DNA of 64,000 nucleotides from Granulicoccus phenolivorans DSM 17626 = NBRC 107789 = JCM 15570 (GCF_000423085.1 NZ_AUHH01000016.1:20458-84457); one strand, 5' to 3'. Shown: positions 37,027 to 46,075, counted from the stretch's first letter. The notes: generated by a model from the letters alone, not told the origin. Numbers and translations are program-made.

Positions 37027-38058
37027 TCAGCGGCGGCCCAGGGCCGCGCGGAGCTTGGGCAGCAGCCGGTACCCGTTGGGGGCCCGGACGACCGGCACCG
37101 CGGTCTCCACCGCCTCGATCTCGGCGAGGGTCTGGGTGGTGCCGTGGGCGAGCACCGACTCGGTGGCGCTCAGCTGGCGCAGTCCGATCACCCGGACCCG
37201 GTCCGGATGGGCCTCGGCGAACTCCCCGTACAGGGCCGGATCGTGCTGGCCGTCGTCGCCGATCAGAATCCACTTGATGTTCGGGAAATCCAGGGCCAGA
37301 TCCCGCAGTGAGGTCTTCTTGTGCTCGGGGCCGGAGCGGAACCAGCCGGAGTTGGTCGGGCCCCAGTCGGTCAGCAGCAGCGGACCGCGCGGGAAATGGT
37401 GGTGGTTCAGGAACCGATTCAGGGTGGGAGCGGTGTTCCAGGCCCCGGTCGACAGGTAGATCACCGGGGCATCGGGGTGGTCGGCCATCAGGTCGGCGTA
37501 CAGCTCGGACATGCCGGGGACCGCCTGCCGGGCGGACTCCTGCAGCACGAAGGTGTTCCACGCCGCGAGCAGGGGGCGCGGCAGAAAGGTGGTGATCACC
37601 GTGTCGTCGATGTCGCTGACCAGGCCCCAGTCCTCGTCGCCGGCGATGATCTTGATCGGGGTGGGGGTCGGATCGGTGTCCCCGCAGCGCAGCAGCGCGG
37701 TGTGCCAGCCGGGAGCCAGTCCGCTGACCGGCAGCCGCGTGTCGATGTAGCCGCTGCGGTCGGTGACCACCTCGAAACTCTGCCCGTCGATCTGTACCTC
37801 GACGGTGGCGTACGGGTGGGTGGGGGCGAAGAAATTGCGCCAGCCGCGCCGATCCAGCAGCGTGGTCGAACTGAGCGGATGATGCCCGGCACTGGTCTCG
37901 GAGACCAGCAGCACCCGTGCCATCACCCGGACGAACGTCGGCGACCCGTACCCGGTGTACCCGACCACCAGGTCGCTCCACCCGCGCTGCAGCGCGCAGC
38001 GGGCCAGACGTTGATTGATCCAGGACTCCATGCGGGCGGCAAAGAAGGGCTTCGACAC
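37027..38058 (-). CDS. DUF2183 (App1-like) phosphatidate phosphatase-type protein
   Basis: 343 residues from GTG 38058; TAGGTT on the minus strand (38066-38071) lies seven bases before it, supporting a leaderless start over the GTG at 38085. After an N-terminal beta domain (VARVLLVSETSAGHHPL, VEVQIDGQSFEVVTDRSGYI) comes a HAD-like catalytic part: SDIDDTVITTFLP (the DxDxT nucleophile motif), VIYLSTGAWNTAP (motif II) and IKWILIGDDGQHDPALYGEFA (motif IV). Yeast App1 of this family dephosphorylates phosphatidate. The bacterial role, likely lipid turnover, is inferred. Confidence 0.85.
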   Translation of the reverse strand: MSKPFFAARMESWINQRLARCALQRGWSDLVVGYTGYGSPTFVRVMARVLLVSETSAGHHPLSSTTLLDRRGWRNFFAPTHPYATVEVQIDGQSFEVVTDRSGYIDTRLPVSGLAPGWHTALLRCGDTDPTPTPIKIIAGDEDWGLVSDIDDTVITTFLPRPLLAAWNTFVLQESARQAVPGMSELYADLMADHPDAPVIYLSTGAWNTAPTLNRFLNHHHFPRGPLLLTDWGPTNSGWFRSGPEHKKTSLRDLALDFPNIKWILIGDDGQHDPALYGEFAEAHPDRVRVIGLRQLSATESVLAHGTTQTLAEIEAVETAVPVVRAPNGYRLLPKLRAALGRR

Positions 38059-38065
38059 AGGTGCC

Positions 38066-38148
38066 AACCTAACCGACCCCGCCACATCCGGGCCAAGCGG
38101 CCGAATGCGGGCAAGGCCCGGCGCGTCCCGGATGGTGGACGATAAGCT
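38066..38148. promoter_or_regulatory. divergent leaderless promoters
   Basis: AACCTA (38066-38071; TAGGTT on the minus strand) serves the DUF2183 gene, and TAAGCT (38143-38148) serves the acetyltransferase gene. Each -10 is exactly seven bases from its GTG. No ribosome-binding site precedes either start. Confidence 0.6.
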
Positions 38149-38155
38149 GTCGGAT

Positions 38156-40804
38156 GTGACCAGCGACGATCAGGCACGGCCGAGCATCCCAGCGAATTAT
38201 CCGGTGGGATGGGAAGCCGATGTGCTCCTGTCCGATGGTTCCACCGCGCACCTGCGGCCGATCCGGCCCGACGATGCCGACCGGCTGGTCGCCTTCTACG
38301 CCCGGGTGTCGCCGGAGTCGAAGTATCTGCGCTTCTTCGCCCCTTACCCCGAGCTCAGCGACGCCGATGTGAAGAAGTTCACCGAGGTGGACTACGACAA
38401 CCGGGTCGCCCTGATCATCACCGTGGGCGACGACATGGTGGCGGTGGGTCGCTACGACCGGCTCAACGAATCCGACGCCGAGGTCGCCTTCCTGGTCCAG
38501 GACGACCAGCAGGGCCGCGGGCTGGGCCAGCTGCTGCTGGAGCACCTGGCCGAGACGGCCCGCGAACGGCACGTGAAGCGGTTCGTCGCCGAGATCCTGC
38601 CGCAGAACCGGCGGATGGTGAGTGTCTTCTCCGATGCCGGCTACACCGTGTCGCGGGAGTACGAGGACGGCATCATCGCCTGTGAGTTCGCGATCCTGCC
38701 GACGGAGTCCTCGGTGGAGGTGATGCAGCGCCGGGAGCACCGCGCCGAATCCACCTCGGTACGCCGGCTGCTGCACCCGCACCGGATCGCGGTGGTCGGC
38801 ACCCATGACCGGGTCAACCTGATGGCCGACAACATCATCGGGGGCGGTTTCGCCGGTGCCATCTTCGGTGTCGCCACCGACGACGGGGTCGTCAGCTCGG
38901 TGCCCCAGGTCTCCTCGGTGAGCGCGATCGAGGGTGAGCTCGACCTGGTGATCAGTGCGGTGCCGATCCCCGACCTGGCGCCGCTGGTGATCGAGACCGC
39001 GGAGAAGAAGACCTTCGGCATGGTCGTGCTGCACGCCGGGGAGTTCGGCGGGGTGAACAACCAGAGCGTGGTCGCGCTGGCCCGCTCCTACGGCGTCCGC
39101 GCGCTCGGGCCGGACTCGCTGGGCCTGATCAACACCGACCCGACGGTGTCGCTGAACGCGTCGCCGGGACCGACCCCGCGACCGGGTGTGGTCGGGATGT
39201 TCTGCCAGTCCTCGGCGGTCGGGGTGATCCTGTTGTCCACCGCGCTGGAGCAGAACCTCGGTCTGGCCACCTTCATCTCCTCCGGTGTCTACGCCGATGT
39301 GACCAACAACGACGTGATGCAGTACTGGCAGGACGACGAGGCCACCAAGGTCTGCGTGCTGTCGCTGGACCGGATCGGCAACCCGCGCAAGTTCGCCCGG
39401 ATCGTACGCCGGCTCGCCCAGCTCAAGCCGGTCGTGCTGTTCTCGCCGGGACGCTCCGAGCACGAGGTCCATCTGGGCGCCAGCAGCTCGCACCAGCGGG
39501 TCTCGGAGGAAGCGATCGACCAGGTGTTCGCGCAGTCGGGCGTGATCGTGTGCAACCGGCGCGACGCGCTGTTCGACGTGGCCCAGATCCTGGCCCGCCA
39601 GCCGCTGCCCAAGGGGGACCGGGTCCGGGTGATCACGAACTCCCCGACGCTGAGCACGCACATCCGCCGGGTCGGGACCCGGGCCGGCCTGGACTGCTCC
39701 GACCCGGTGAGTGTCCCCGGTCGCGCCACGCCCGAGGAGTTCGCCGCGGCGGTCCGGACCGCGCTGGCAGAGCCCGACGTGCACGCGGTCGTGTGCGCGG
39801 TGGTCGATCACCACAATCGGGGCACCGGCGGCGCCCGGCGCGCCCTGGCCGAGGTCGCCCGGACCTCCCAGAAGCCCCTGCTGGCGGTGTTCGCCGACTT
39901 CATCCACGTCGAGCTCGATGAGACCGGCGTCGACGGGCCGGGCCATCTACCGACCTACTCCAGCTACGCCGACGCGATCCAGGCGCTGGCCATGGTGCGC
40001 AACTATGCACGGTGGAAGGAGACCGATCGCGCCGAGCCGCCGCAGTTCGACCGCAACCTCTCCGGCGCCCACGACCTGCTCCGTCGCGTCTTCGACGACG
40101 CGCCGGCCGGCCGCCGGCTCAGCGACGCCGAGACCGCCGAACTGCTGGCCTGCTACGGGATCGACCTGGTGCCCCGCACCCGGGTGCACAGCCTGGCGGA
40201 GGCGCTGGCCGAGGCCGAACGGCAGAACTGGAACGTGATCCTCAAGGCCACCAACTCCCGGGTCCGCGGGCGGCCGGGATACTCGGCCTTCTCGGCCAAT
40301 CTGGACTCCGCCGAGGAGGTCCGCTCGGCCTGGGAGAAGCTGGGCGAACTGGTCGCCGCCCTCGGCCTGGGCAGCGATGCCGCGGTCGCCGAACCGGTGA
40401 TCCAGACCACTGTGCCCACCGGGACCCCGCTGGACATCCGGACCCGCGAGGACGCCTCCTTCGGCCCGATCGTGGCGCTGGGGCTGCAGGGCCTGGCCAC
40501 CGAGATCCTGGGCGATCGGACCTTCCGCGTCCCCCCGCTGACCCGCGCCGACGCCAGGTCGATGCTGCTGGAACTGAAGTCGGCGCCGCTGCTGTGGGAG
40601 GAGGAGTACGCCGCCCCGAATCTGACCGCCGTGGTCGAACTGCTCTACCGGATCGCCCAGCTGGCCGACGATCTGCCGCAGGTCGCGAACTCGGTGCTCA
40701 GCCCGTGCCTGGCCTCGGCGAGCGGGGTCGCGGTGGTGGGTGCCACCATCGATGTCGTGCCGACCGCCGAGCACCGCGACGCGTACTTCCGCAGCCTGGA
40801 ATAG
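38156..40804 (+). CDS. GNAT acetyltransferase fused to NDP-forming acyl-CoA synthetase (Pat-like)
   Basis: 882 residues. Residues ~10-180 are a GNAT domain: STAHLRPIRPDDADRLVAFYARVSPESKYLRFF and VQDDQQGRGLGQLLLEHLAETARE (acetyl-CoA loop Q/RxxGxG/A). A CoA-binding Rossmann domain (RLLHPHRIAVVGTHDRVNLM), a succinyl-CoA-ligase-like domain and an ATP-grasp domain (ETAELLACYGIDLVPRTRVHSLAEALAEAERQNWNVILKATNS) follow. Enzymes of this architecture acetylate lysines of acetyl-CoA synthetases. The ligase His at the phosphohistidine position is not obvious, so it may be regulatory only. The classical Pat order (ligase then GNAT) is reversed here, as in actinobacterial relatives. Confidence 0.88.
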   Translation: MTSDDQARPSIPANYPVGWEADVLLSDGSTAHLRPIRPDDADRLVAFYARVSPESKYLRFFAPYPELSDADVKKFTEVDYDNRVALIITVGDDMVAVGRYDRLNESDAEVAFLVQDDQQGRGLGQLLLEHLAETARERHVKRFVAEILPQNRRMVSVFSDAGYTVSREYEDGIIACEFAILPTESSVEVMQRREHRAESTSVRRLLHPHRIAVVGTHDRVNLMADNIIGGGFAGAIFGVATDDGVVSSVPQVSSVSAIEGELDLVISAVPIPDLAPLVIETAEKKTFGMVVLHAGEFGGVNNQSVVALARSYGVRALGPDSLGLINTDPTVSLNASPGPTPRPGVVGMFCQSSAVGVILLSTALEQNLGLATFISSGVYADVTNNDVMQYWQDDEATKVCVLSLDRIGNPRKFARIVRRLAQLKPVVLFSPGRSEHEVHLGASSSHQRVSEEAIDQVFAQSGVIVCNRRDALFDVAQILARQPLPKGDRVRVITNSPTLSTHIRRVGTRAGLDCSDPVSVPGRATPEEFAAAVRTALAEPDVHAVVCAVVDHHNRGTGGARRALAEVARTSQKPLLAVFADFIHVELDETGVDGPGHLPTYSSYADAIQALAMVRNYARWKETDRAEPPQFDRNLSGAHDLLRRVFDDAPAGRRLSDAETAELLACYGIDLVPRTRVHSLAEALAEAERQNWNVILKATNSRVRGRPGYSAFSANLDSAEEVRSAWEKLGELVAALGLGSDAAVAEPVIQTTVPTGTPLDIRTREDASFGPIVALGLQGLATEILGDRTFRVPPLTRADARSMLLELKSAPLLWEEEYAAPNLTAVVELLYRIAQLADDLPQVANSVLSPCLASASGVAVVGATIDVVPTAEHRDAYFRSLE

Positions 40805-40855
40805 CGCGCAGCCGGGGATAGCGCGGTGTCGGGGGCGAGCGGCAGAATGGCGCCG

Positions 40856-42100
40856 GTGACCCCCTCTCCCGCAGCCACGCCCAAGCCGTCCGGGCGCCGT
40901 CGTCGGATCGCCTTCCTCGCCTCGGCGTCGGCGCTGGTGGCGGCGTTCGCGGCGTCGTCCTCCCCGGTCCCGCTGTACAACTCCTACCGGGCCACCGCCG
41001 GGCTGACCAACGCCGACCTGTCGCTGACGGTGGTGGCGTACTTCCTGGGCACCCTGGCCGCCCTGCTGTGCCTGGGGCGGCTGTCGGACTATGTCGGCCG
41101 GCGCCCGGTGGGACTGGCCACGATGCTGATTCTGATCGCCGGCTGCGCGGTCCTGCTCAATGTGACCAGTGTGGTTCCGCTGGTGGTCGGCCGGATGCTG
41201 ATGGGGGTCGCGGCGGGTCTGGCCTCCAGCGCGCTCACCGCGTACGCCGTCGACACCGCACCGCCGCATCCGGCCTGGTTGGGCTCGATGGTGTCCAGCC
41301 AGTCGCCGCTGCTGGGCCTCACCGTGGGATCGCTGCTGTCGGGGGCGCTGTACGAGTTCGCGCCCGCGCCGACGCAGACCATCTACGTGGTGATGATGAT
41401 CGCCCTGGCCCTGTGTGCCGGCCTGCTGCTGGCCGGTGCGGAGACCCGGCCGCGCCGGCCCGGGGCGCTGGCCTCGCTGCGGCCACGGATCCGGCTCACC
41501 GAGCGGGCGAAACCGCTGATGCCGATCGTCAGTGTCGTCGCCGCGGCGACCTGGGCGCTGGGCAGCTACTACCAGGGTTTCGGGCCCTCGGTCACCGCCA
41601 CCTATCTGGGCACCAGCAATGCCCTGGTGGTGGCGCTGGTGTTCGCTTCCTACATGGCGCCGAGCGTGGTGGCCGGTCCGTTGTCGGGTCGGATGCGACC
41701 GGCCCGGGCCCAGCGCCTGGGGATGGTGCTGTTCGCGGTCGGGACCTGCGGGTTGCTGGTCTCGCTGTGGCAGCAGCAGGTCGTCGCGTTCCTGCTGTTC
41801 GGGCTGGTGGCGGGGCTCGGCCAGGGGGTCGCGGCCAGCGCCGGGATCCGCGGCATCCTGTACGGCAGCCTCGCCCAGGACCGTTCCTCGCTGCTGTCGG
41901 CGGTCTATCTGGTCTCCTACGCCTCGGCGATGCTCGCCACGCTGATCGCCGGGCAGGTCTCGCGGGTGGCGTCCCTGCTGCAGCTGACCGTGGGCTATGC
42001 GGTGCTGGCCGTCGTGGCGATGACGGTCACCCTGATCTGGGCGCGGGACCCCGCACCGCTCACCGGGTCGGGAAACCCAAGCCGGGAAGTTGAAGCGTGA
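40856..42100 (+). CDS. MFS transporter
   Basis: 414 residues from GTG, with CAGAAT at 40843-40848 seven bases before it (probable leaderless start). Twelve helices are predicted. The A-motif appears as GRLSDYVGRRPVGLATM after helix 2, and VPLVVGRMLMGVAAGLASSALTAYAVD (helix 4) is normal for sugar- or drug-type MFS. The arginine-rich N-terminal SGRRRRIAFLAS supports a cytoplasmic N-terminus. Substrate cannot be read. Confidence 0.85.
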   Translation: MTPSPAATPKPSGRRRRIAFLASASALVAAFAASSSPVPLYNSYRATAGLTNADLSLTVVAYFLGTLAALLCLGRLSDYVGRRPVGLATMLILIAGCAVLLNVTSVVPLVVGRMLMGVAAGLASSALTAYAVDTAPPHPAWLGSMVSSQSPLLGLTVGSLLSGALYEFAPAPTQTIYVVMMIALALCAGLLLAGAETRPRRPGALASLRPRIRLTERAKPLMPIVSVVAAATWALGSYYQGFGPSVTATYLGTSNALVVALVFASYMAPSVVAGPLSGRMRPARAQRLGMVLFAVGTCGLLVSLWQQQVVAFLLFGLVAGLGQGVAASAGIRGILYGSLAQDRSSLLSAVYLVSYASAMLATLIAGQVSRVASLLQLTVGYAVLAVVAMTVTLIWARDPAPLTGSGNPSREVEA

Positions 42101-42121
42101 AACTCGTGGAACAATGAAGCA

Positions 42122-42757
42122 ATGAGTTTCCTGTCCGGCCGGCCGAGCACCGATGAGTCCGCACCCCTGTGGACCGAGTTGCGCGGTGATCTGGCCAGTT
42201 GCGGCTACTTCCCCGAGTTGGTCGAGGACACCGTCAACCTCGGCGTGGGGGATGAGCCGCTGATCGAGTTCGTCGTGCATCACGAGCCGACGTTCAACCT
42301 GGACGAGATCCGCCGGCACCTGACCGTGCTGGCGTTGACCCCGACCCGCCTGGTGATCTCCCACACCGATGAGCAGCCCGCCGACGGGGAGCGCGGCGGC
42401 ACCGGGCAGGGGGCCAGCTCCTGCGAGTCGATCGGGCTGGCCGGCATCAACACCGTCGCCCTCACCCGGGTCGTGTCCAGCCCGGAGAACTACCGCCGCG
42501 GCGACCCCGCCCAGGAGGCCTGGCTGTCGGTCTCCTGGGGCGCGATGCGCCGGATCGACTGGGAGCCGGCCACCTGCGCCGACCCCGACTGCGAGGCCGA
42601 TCACGGGGTGACCGGGGCAATCACCCCCGATGACCTGACCGTGCGGATGTCGGCGACCGCCGACGGCGCGGAGCGGGTGGAGCGGCTGGTCCGCTTCGGC
42701 ACCCTGCTGCAGCAGTACACCGGCCGGGGGACCACCCGCAGCCTGGGGAAGCGCTGA
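42122..42757 (+). CDS. DUF5998 protein
   Basis: 211 residues. Globular, mixed alpha/beta: WTELRGDLASCGYFPELVEDTVNLGVGDEPLIEFVVHHEPTFNLDEIRRHLTVLALTPTRLVISHTDE, then SVSWGAMRRIDWEPATCADPDCEADHG, which includes a C-x4-C pair that may bind metal. The family is actinobacterial and uncharacterised. Its stop overlaps the ATG of the phosphodiesterase gene by one base, so the pair is translationally coupled and probably functionally linked. Confidence 0.8.
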   Translation: MSFLSGRPSTDESAPLWTELRGDLASCGYFPELVEDTVNLGVGDEPLIEFVVHHEPTFNLDEIRRHLTVLALTPTRLVISHTDEQPADGERGGTGQGASSCESIGLAGINTVALTRVVSSPENYRRGDPAQEAWLSVSWGAMRRIDWEPATCADPDCEADHGVTGAITPDDLTVRMSATADGAERVERLVRFGTLLQQYTGRGTTRSLGKR

Positions 42758-43872
42758 TGCTGCCCGAACCGATGATCCTGCCGGCGTACGGGGAGAGCAC
42801 GCTCGCCGACGTCGTCGGATCGATCGCGGCCCGGCTGGGCTGCGACGTCGCCCGGCCGCTGCCGGTGCCGGCGGGGGAGCGGTTCGTGCTGGTGCTGGTC
42901 GACGGGCTCGGCTGGCACCTGGTGGATTCGTACGCCGCGCACGCGCCCTACCTGGCGGGCCTGCTGCCGACCGCGACCCGGATCACCAGCGGCGTCCCCA
43001 GCACCACGGTCACCTCGCTGACCAGCCTGGGCACCGGCACCGAGCCCGGCCGGCACGGCATGGCCGGCTACACCTTCCGCAATCCGGCCGTGGACCAGAT
43101 CTTCAGCCCGCTGCTGTGGAACAGTGCCACCCCGGCGACCGAGTTCCAGCCGCTGCCCGGCTGGTTCGAGCGGCTCGACGGCGGGATCGCGGTGACCTCG
43201 GTCTCGCTGGCGAAGTTCGCCGACTCCGGGCTCACCCTGGCCGCGCTGCGCGGGGGCAACTTCGTCGGCATCGAGGACGAACTCGACCACGACACCCGGA
43301 TCACGGCGACGGTCACCGCCGCCACCGGCGCCCGGCAGACCCTGGTCTATTTCTACGAGCGGCTGCTCGACCACGACGGGCACGGCCAGGGCGTCGGTTC
43401 CGCGGAGTGGCTGGCGCAATTGCAGCGCATCGACACCATGCTGGCCGATCTGCGCGCCGCCCTGCCCGACGATGTCCGGGTCCTGATCACCGGCGACCAC
43501 GGCATGCTGAACGTCCCCAGCCGCAACTTCCTCACCATTGAGGACGAGCCGGAACTGCGTACCGGGGTCCGGCTGATCGGCGGGGAGGGCCGCTTCCGGC
43601 AGCTCTATACCGCCCACCCGGCAGAGGTGGCCGCCCGCTGGGCCGACCGGCTCGGTGCGGACGCCTGGGTCCGTACCCGCGGGGATGCCATCGACGAGGG
43701 CTGGTTCGGCCCGATGGTGCCCCGGGTCGCCGATCGGTTCGGCGATGTGCTGGTTGCGATGCGTACCGACTGGGCCGCGCTGACCACCACGGTGCCCGGC
43801 GAGTTCGGGCTGGTCGGGATGCACGGTTCGCTGACCCCGCAGGAGATGTACGTTCCGCTGCTGATCGACTGA
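42757..43872 (+). CDS. alkaline phosphatase-family phosphodiesterase/nucleotide pyrophosphatase
   Basis: 371 residues. Type I phosphodiesterase fold: VLVLVDGLGWHLVD (first metal Asp), ITSGVPSTTVTSLTSLGTG with the nucleophilic Thr, GRHGMAGYTF, and later metal ligands in LVYFYERLLDHDGHGQGVGS and VLITGDHGMLNVP (Asp-His). A C-terminal His (GLVGMHGSLTPQEMYVPLL) completes the site. It hydrolyses phosphodiester or pyrophosphate bonds; no signal peptide, so it is cytosolic. Coupled to DUF5998 in an operon. Confidence 0.88.
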   Translation: MLPEPMILPAYGESTLADVVGSIAARLGCDVARPLPVPAGERFVLVLVDGLGWHLVDSYAAHAPYLAGLLPTATRITSGVPSTTVTSLTSLGTGTEPGRHGMAGYTFRNPAVDQIFSPLLWNSATPATEFQPLPGWFERLDGGIAVTSVSLAKFADSGLTLAALRGGNFVGIEDELDHDTRITATVTAATGARQTLVYFYERLLDHDGHGQGVGSAEWLAQLQRIDTMLADLRAALPDDVRVLITGDHGMLNVPSRNFLTIEDEPELRTGVRLIGGEGRFRQLYTAHPAEVAARWADRLGADAWVRTRGDAIDEGWFGPMVPRVADRFGDVLVAMRTDWAALTTTVPGEFGLVGMHGSLTPQEMYVPLLID

Positions 43873-43944
43873 ATCGGCGCGGTGCGCTGATCCAGCACGA
43901 GGTGGCGGTACGCGTCGGGCGGCGGTAGCTGGCAGGATGGGCCG

Positions 43945-44679
43945 GTGGCCGATCTGCTCTTCTTCACCGGACCGATGGACTGCGGGAAATCGACGCTCGC
44001 CCTGCAGATGGACTACACCCAGACCCTGGGCGGCCGGGCCGGGCTGCGCTTCACCCGGCAGGATCGTTCCGGGAAAGCGAAGATCACCTCCCGCCTGGGG
44101 CTGGCGGAGGAGGCGATCGAGGTCGACACCGACTTCGACTTCTGGAAACACCTGGTCCATGCGCTCACCAGTGGGGGCCGGGTGGACTACCTGATCTGCG
44201 ATGAGGCCCAGTTCTACACCGCCGCACAGGTGGACCAGTTGGCCCGGATCGTGGATGAGTTGGAGATCGACGTGTTCGCGTACGGGATCCTCAGCGATTT
44301 CCGCTCCGAACTGTTCCCCGGCTCGAAGCGGCTGGTCGAACTGTGCGACCGGCTGGAAACCCTGCAGGTGCAGCCGCTGTGCTGGTGCGGTTCCCGCGGG
44401 ACGCACAATGCTCGGCTGGTGGACGGGAAGATGGTCACCGAGGGGGAGCAGATCGCGGTCGGTGATACCCGTCCCGAACCCGAGAGCGAGTACGCCGGCA
44501 CGCTGCTCGCCGGAACCCTGCTGGGAGCCGAGGCGGAGCCGAGCGGGCAGGTCACCTACGAGGTGCTGTGTCGTCGGCACCATCGGCGTCGGGTGACCAA
44601 GGCGATTGCCCAGGCGAATCTGAGCCCGGACCCGCTGCCGTTCGGGGGCACGATCAAACCGAAGCACCAGCGGCCCTGA
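43945..44679 (+). CDS. tdk: thymidine kinase
   Basis: 244 residues from GTG; CAGGAT at 43933-43938 is six bases upstream (leaderless). Walker A is FFTGPMDCGKSTLALQMD, the lasso/zinc region is PLCWCGSRGTHNARLVDGKMVTEGEQIAVGD, and VTYEVLCRRHHRRR holds the other zinc ligands. LICDEAQFYTAAQVDQLARIVDEL carries the catalytic Glu. It phosphorylates thymidine in the salvage path. It is followed within 28 bp by the tandem-repeat region. Confidence 0.95.
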   Translation: MADLLFFTGPMDCGKSTLALQMDYTQTLGGRAGLRFTRQDRSGKAKITSRLGLAEEAIEVDTDFDFWKHLVHALTSGGRVDYLICDEAQFYTAAQVDQLARIVDELEIDVFAYGILSDFRSELFPGSKRLVELCDRLETLQVQPLCWCGSRGTHNARLVDGKMVTEGEQIAVGDTRPEPESEYAGTLLAGTLLGAEAEPSGQVTYEVLCRRHHRRRVTKAIAQANLSPDPLPFGGTIKPKHQRP

Positions 44680-44707
44680 GGGTGTGTCGGGCGGTCGCGG
44701 TCAGGGG

Positions 44708-44930
44708 GGCTTCGCGCGATGGTTCTGGGGGTGGTGGGCTTCGTGCGATGGTTCTGGGGGTGGTGGGCTTCGTGCGATGGATTCTGGGGGTGGTGGGCTT
44801 CGCGCGATGGTTCTGGGGGTGGTGGGCTTCGTGCGATGGATTCTGGGGGTGGTGGGCTTCGCGCGATGGTTTCTTGCGGTGGTGGGCTTCGCGCGATGGA
44901 TTCTGGGGGCGGTGGGCTTCGCGCGACAGG
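44708..44930. repeat. G-rich minisatellite, seven units of 29-31 bp
   Basis: After a partial copy (44708-44722), units start at 44723, 44752, 44781, 44811, 44840, 44870 and 44900, with lengths 29, 29, 30, 29, 30, 30 and 31. The core is TTCTGGGGGTGGTGGGCTTC followed by GTGCGATGG or GCGCGATGG. Changing unit length breaks any reading frame, so it is not protein-coding. Units differ by a few substitutions. There are no unique spacers, so this is not CRISPR. The plus strand has recurring G-runs (G5, G2, G3). Confidence 0.9.
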
Positions 44931-45310
44931 TTGGTGCAGTCGGCGTCGGCCACGGTCATCTCGCGGGTGGTTGCAGCAATCGCTGGAAGCCCTATCCGTC
45001 GCTCCGAGTCCGGTGCTGTCGCCGCCCGGACCTCGTCCCGGCGGTGAGCCGCCGGTCACCGGGCGGTCCCGCTCGCGCCGCACCGCGCCGAGCCGTACGC
45101 CGGCCGGGAAGCCGACCCCGGGCCTCGCCGTCGCGGGGAGTTTCCCGGGTCAGATGGGGCTGTCGGCAGGGGCTCGGCGGCGTCGCCCGGCCCGGCACCG
45201 TTGCCGCGGGTGACCCCGCGTACGTTGGCATGGTCCAGCGACAGCCAAGCCCTCCCGCGTTGACTGGAGCAGTCGCGAAGTGACACTCGGAGGCGCTGGG
45301 TGGAGTTCGC

Positions 45311-45490
45311 TGTCGCGGGAGCGGTGGGCCTCGCAGTTGCTGTCGCGGGAGCGGTGGGCCTCGCAGTTCCTGTCGCGGGAAGGATCCGCGTGGTCGAATC
45401 TGTCGCGGGAAGGGCCCGTCCCCCTCGAATCTGTCGCGACAATCGCTCGGCCCTCGACGCTGTCCCGACCCCGACCCCGACCCCGACCCC
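45311..45490. repeat. 10-bp core repeated at 30-bp intervals, then CCCCGA run
   Basis: TGTCGCGGGA starts at 45311, 45341, 45371 and 45401, exactly 30 bp apart; degenerate copies start near 45432 and 45461. The first two units are almost identical over 30 bp, the later ones only share the core. From about 45465 a run of CCCCGA hexamers follows. The spacing equals about three helical turns, as for a set of aligned protein-binding sites. Confidence 0.8.
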
Positions 45491-45553
45491 CGGAGCCACC
45501 TTCCCCCGGCCCCACCCCCCCCACGAAGTCCGTCGAAAATTCTTTCGCCGCAA

Positions 45554-45580
45554 TGTCGATCGGCCCGCTTCCCGGGCGAC
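45554..45580 (+). promoter_or_regulatory. putative ECF42-type sigma factor promoter
   Basis: TGTCGA (45554-45559), 17 bp, then CGAC (45577-45580). This matches the promoter motif I recall for ECF42 sigma factors (TGTCGA in the -35 and CGA(C/T) in the -10). It lies 52 bp upstream of the DGPF-protein gene and therefore upstream of the sigma gene itself. Confidence 0.55.
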
Positions 45581-45631
45581 GTGTTCAGTGAGAGGCTCGA
45601 ATGGCGAGCCTCCGAGCTGAAGGAGAACACC

Positions 45632-46069
45632 ATGCAGTACATGCTCATCATGCGGTCGAACGACGAAGCGCTGGCGGCCTCCCAGGAGATCCCCTTCGAG
45701 CAGATCATCGAGGCGATGGGGAAGTACAACGAGTCGCTGGTCCAGGCCGGCGTCCTGGTGGCCGGCGAAGGTCTCAGCGATGCCACCGAGGGCTTCGTCG
45801 TGGACTTCACCGCGGAGCCGCCGCTGGTCACCGATGGTCCCTACGGCGAGACCAAGGAACTGTTCAACGGCTTCTGGATCCTCGAGGTGGCGTCCAGGGA
45901 AGAGGCCGCCGAATGGGCCAAGCGGTGCCCCCTGGGCCCCGGCAGCAAGCTCGAGGTCCGGCGGATCCACAGTACGGAGGACTTCCCGGCCGACAACGAA
46001 TGGATCAAGAAGGAAGAGGGCTGGCGCGAGGAGGCCGCCCGCCGCGCCACCACGGCCGAGCGGGCCTGA
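45632..46069 (+). CDS. YCII/DGPF-domain protein
   Basis: 145 residues; AAGGAG precedes the ATG. Dimeric alpha/beta barrel of the YciI-related family: MQYMLIMRSNDEALAASQEIPFEQIIEAMGKYNESLVQAGVLVAGEGLSDATEGFVVDF and TDGPYGETKELFNGFWILEVASREEAAEWAKRCPLGPG, the latter being the DGP(F/Y) signature. Genes of this family usually accompany ECF42 sigma factors, as here (6 bp upstream). Biochemical function unknown; a catalytic His/Asp pair as in YciI is not evident. Confidence 0.9.
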   Translation: MQYMLIMRSNDEALAASQEIPFEQIIEAMGKYNESLVQAGVLVAGEGLSDATEGFVVDFTAEPPLVTDGPYGETKELFNGFWILEVASREEAAEWAKRCPLGPGSKLEVRRIHSTEDFPADNEWIKKEEGWREEAARRATTAERA

Positions 46070-46075
46070 CCGGCG

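Larger units (their letters stand above)
44680..45631. other. 952-bp intergenic region with two tandem-repeat arrays
   Basis: The region holds a G-rich 29-30-bp array (44708-44930), ~350 bp of GC-rich sequence with no convincing gene, a second array of 10-bp cores at 30-bp intervals (45311-45470) that runs into a CCCCGA hexamer run, and a putative ECF promoter. Open frames through it, on both strands, are short low-complexity translations without start signals. Confidence 0.7.

Noticed and set aside
44708..44930. CRISPR-like array
   Set aside because: Units are contiguous and nearly identical, with no unique spacers and no cas genes.
44556..45083. open frames through the G-rich repeats (SPPPPES-like or FWGWWAS-like translations)
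   Set aside because: Unit length changes break the frame and no start signals are present.
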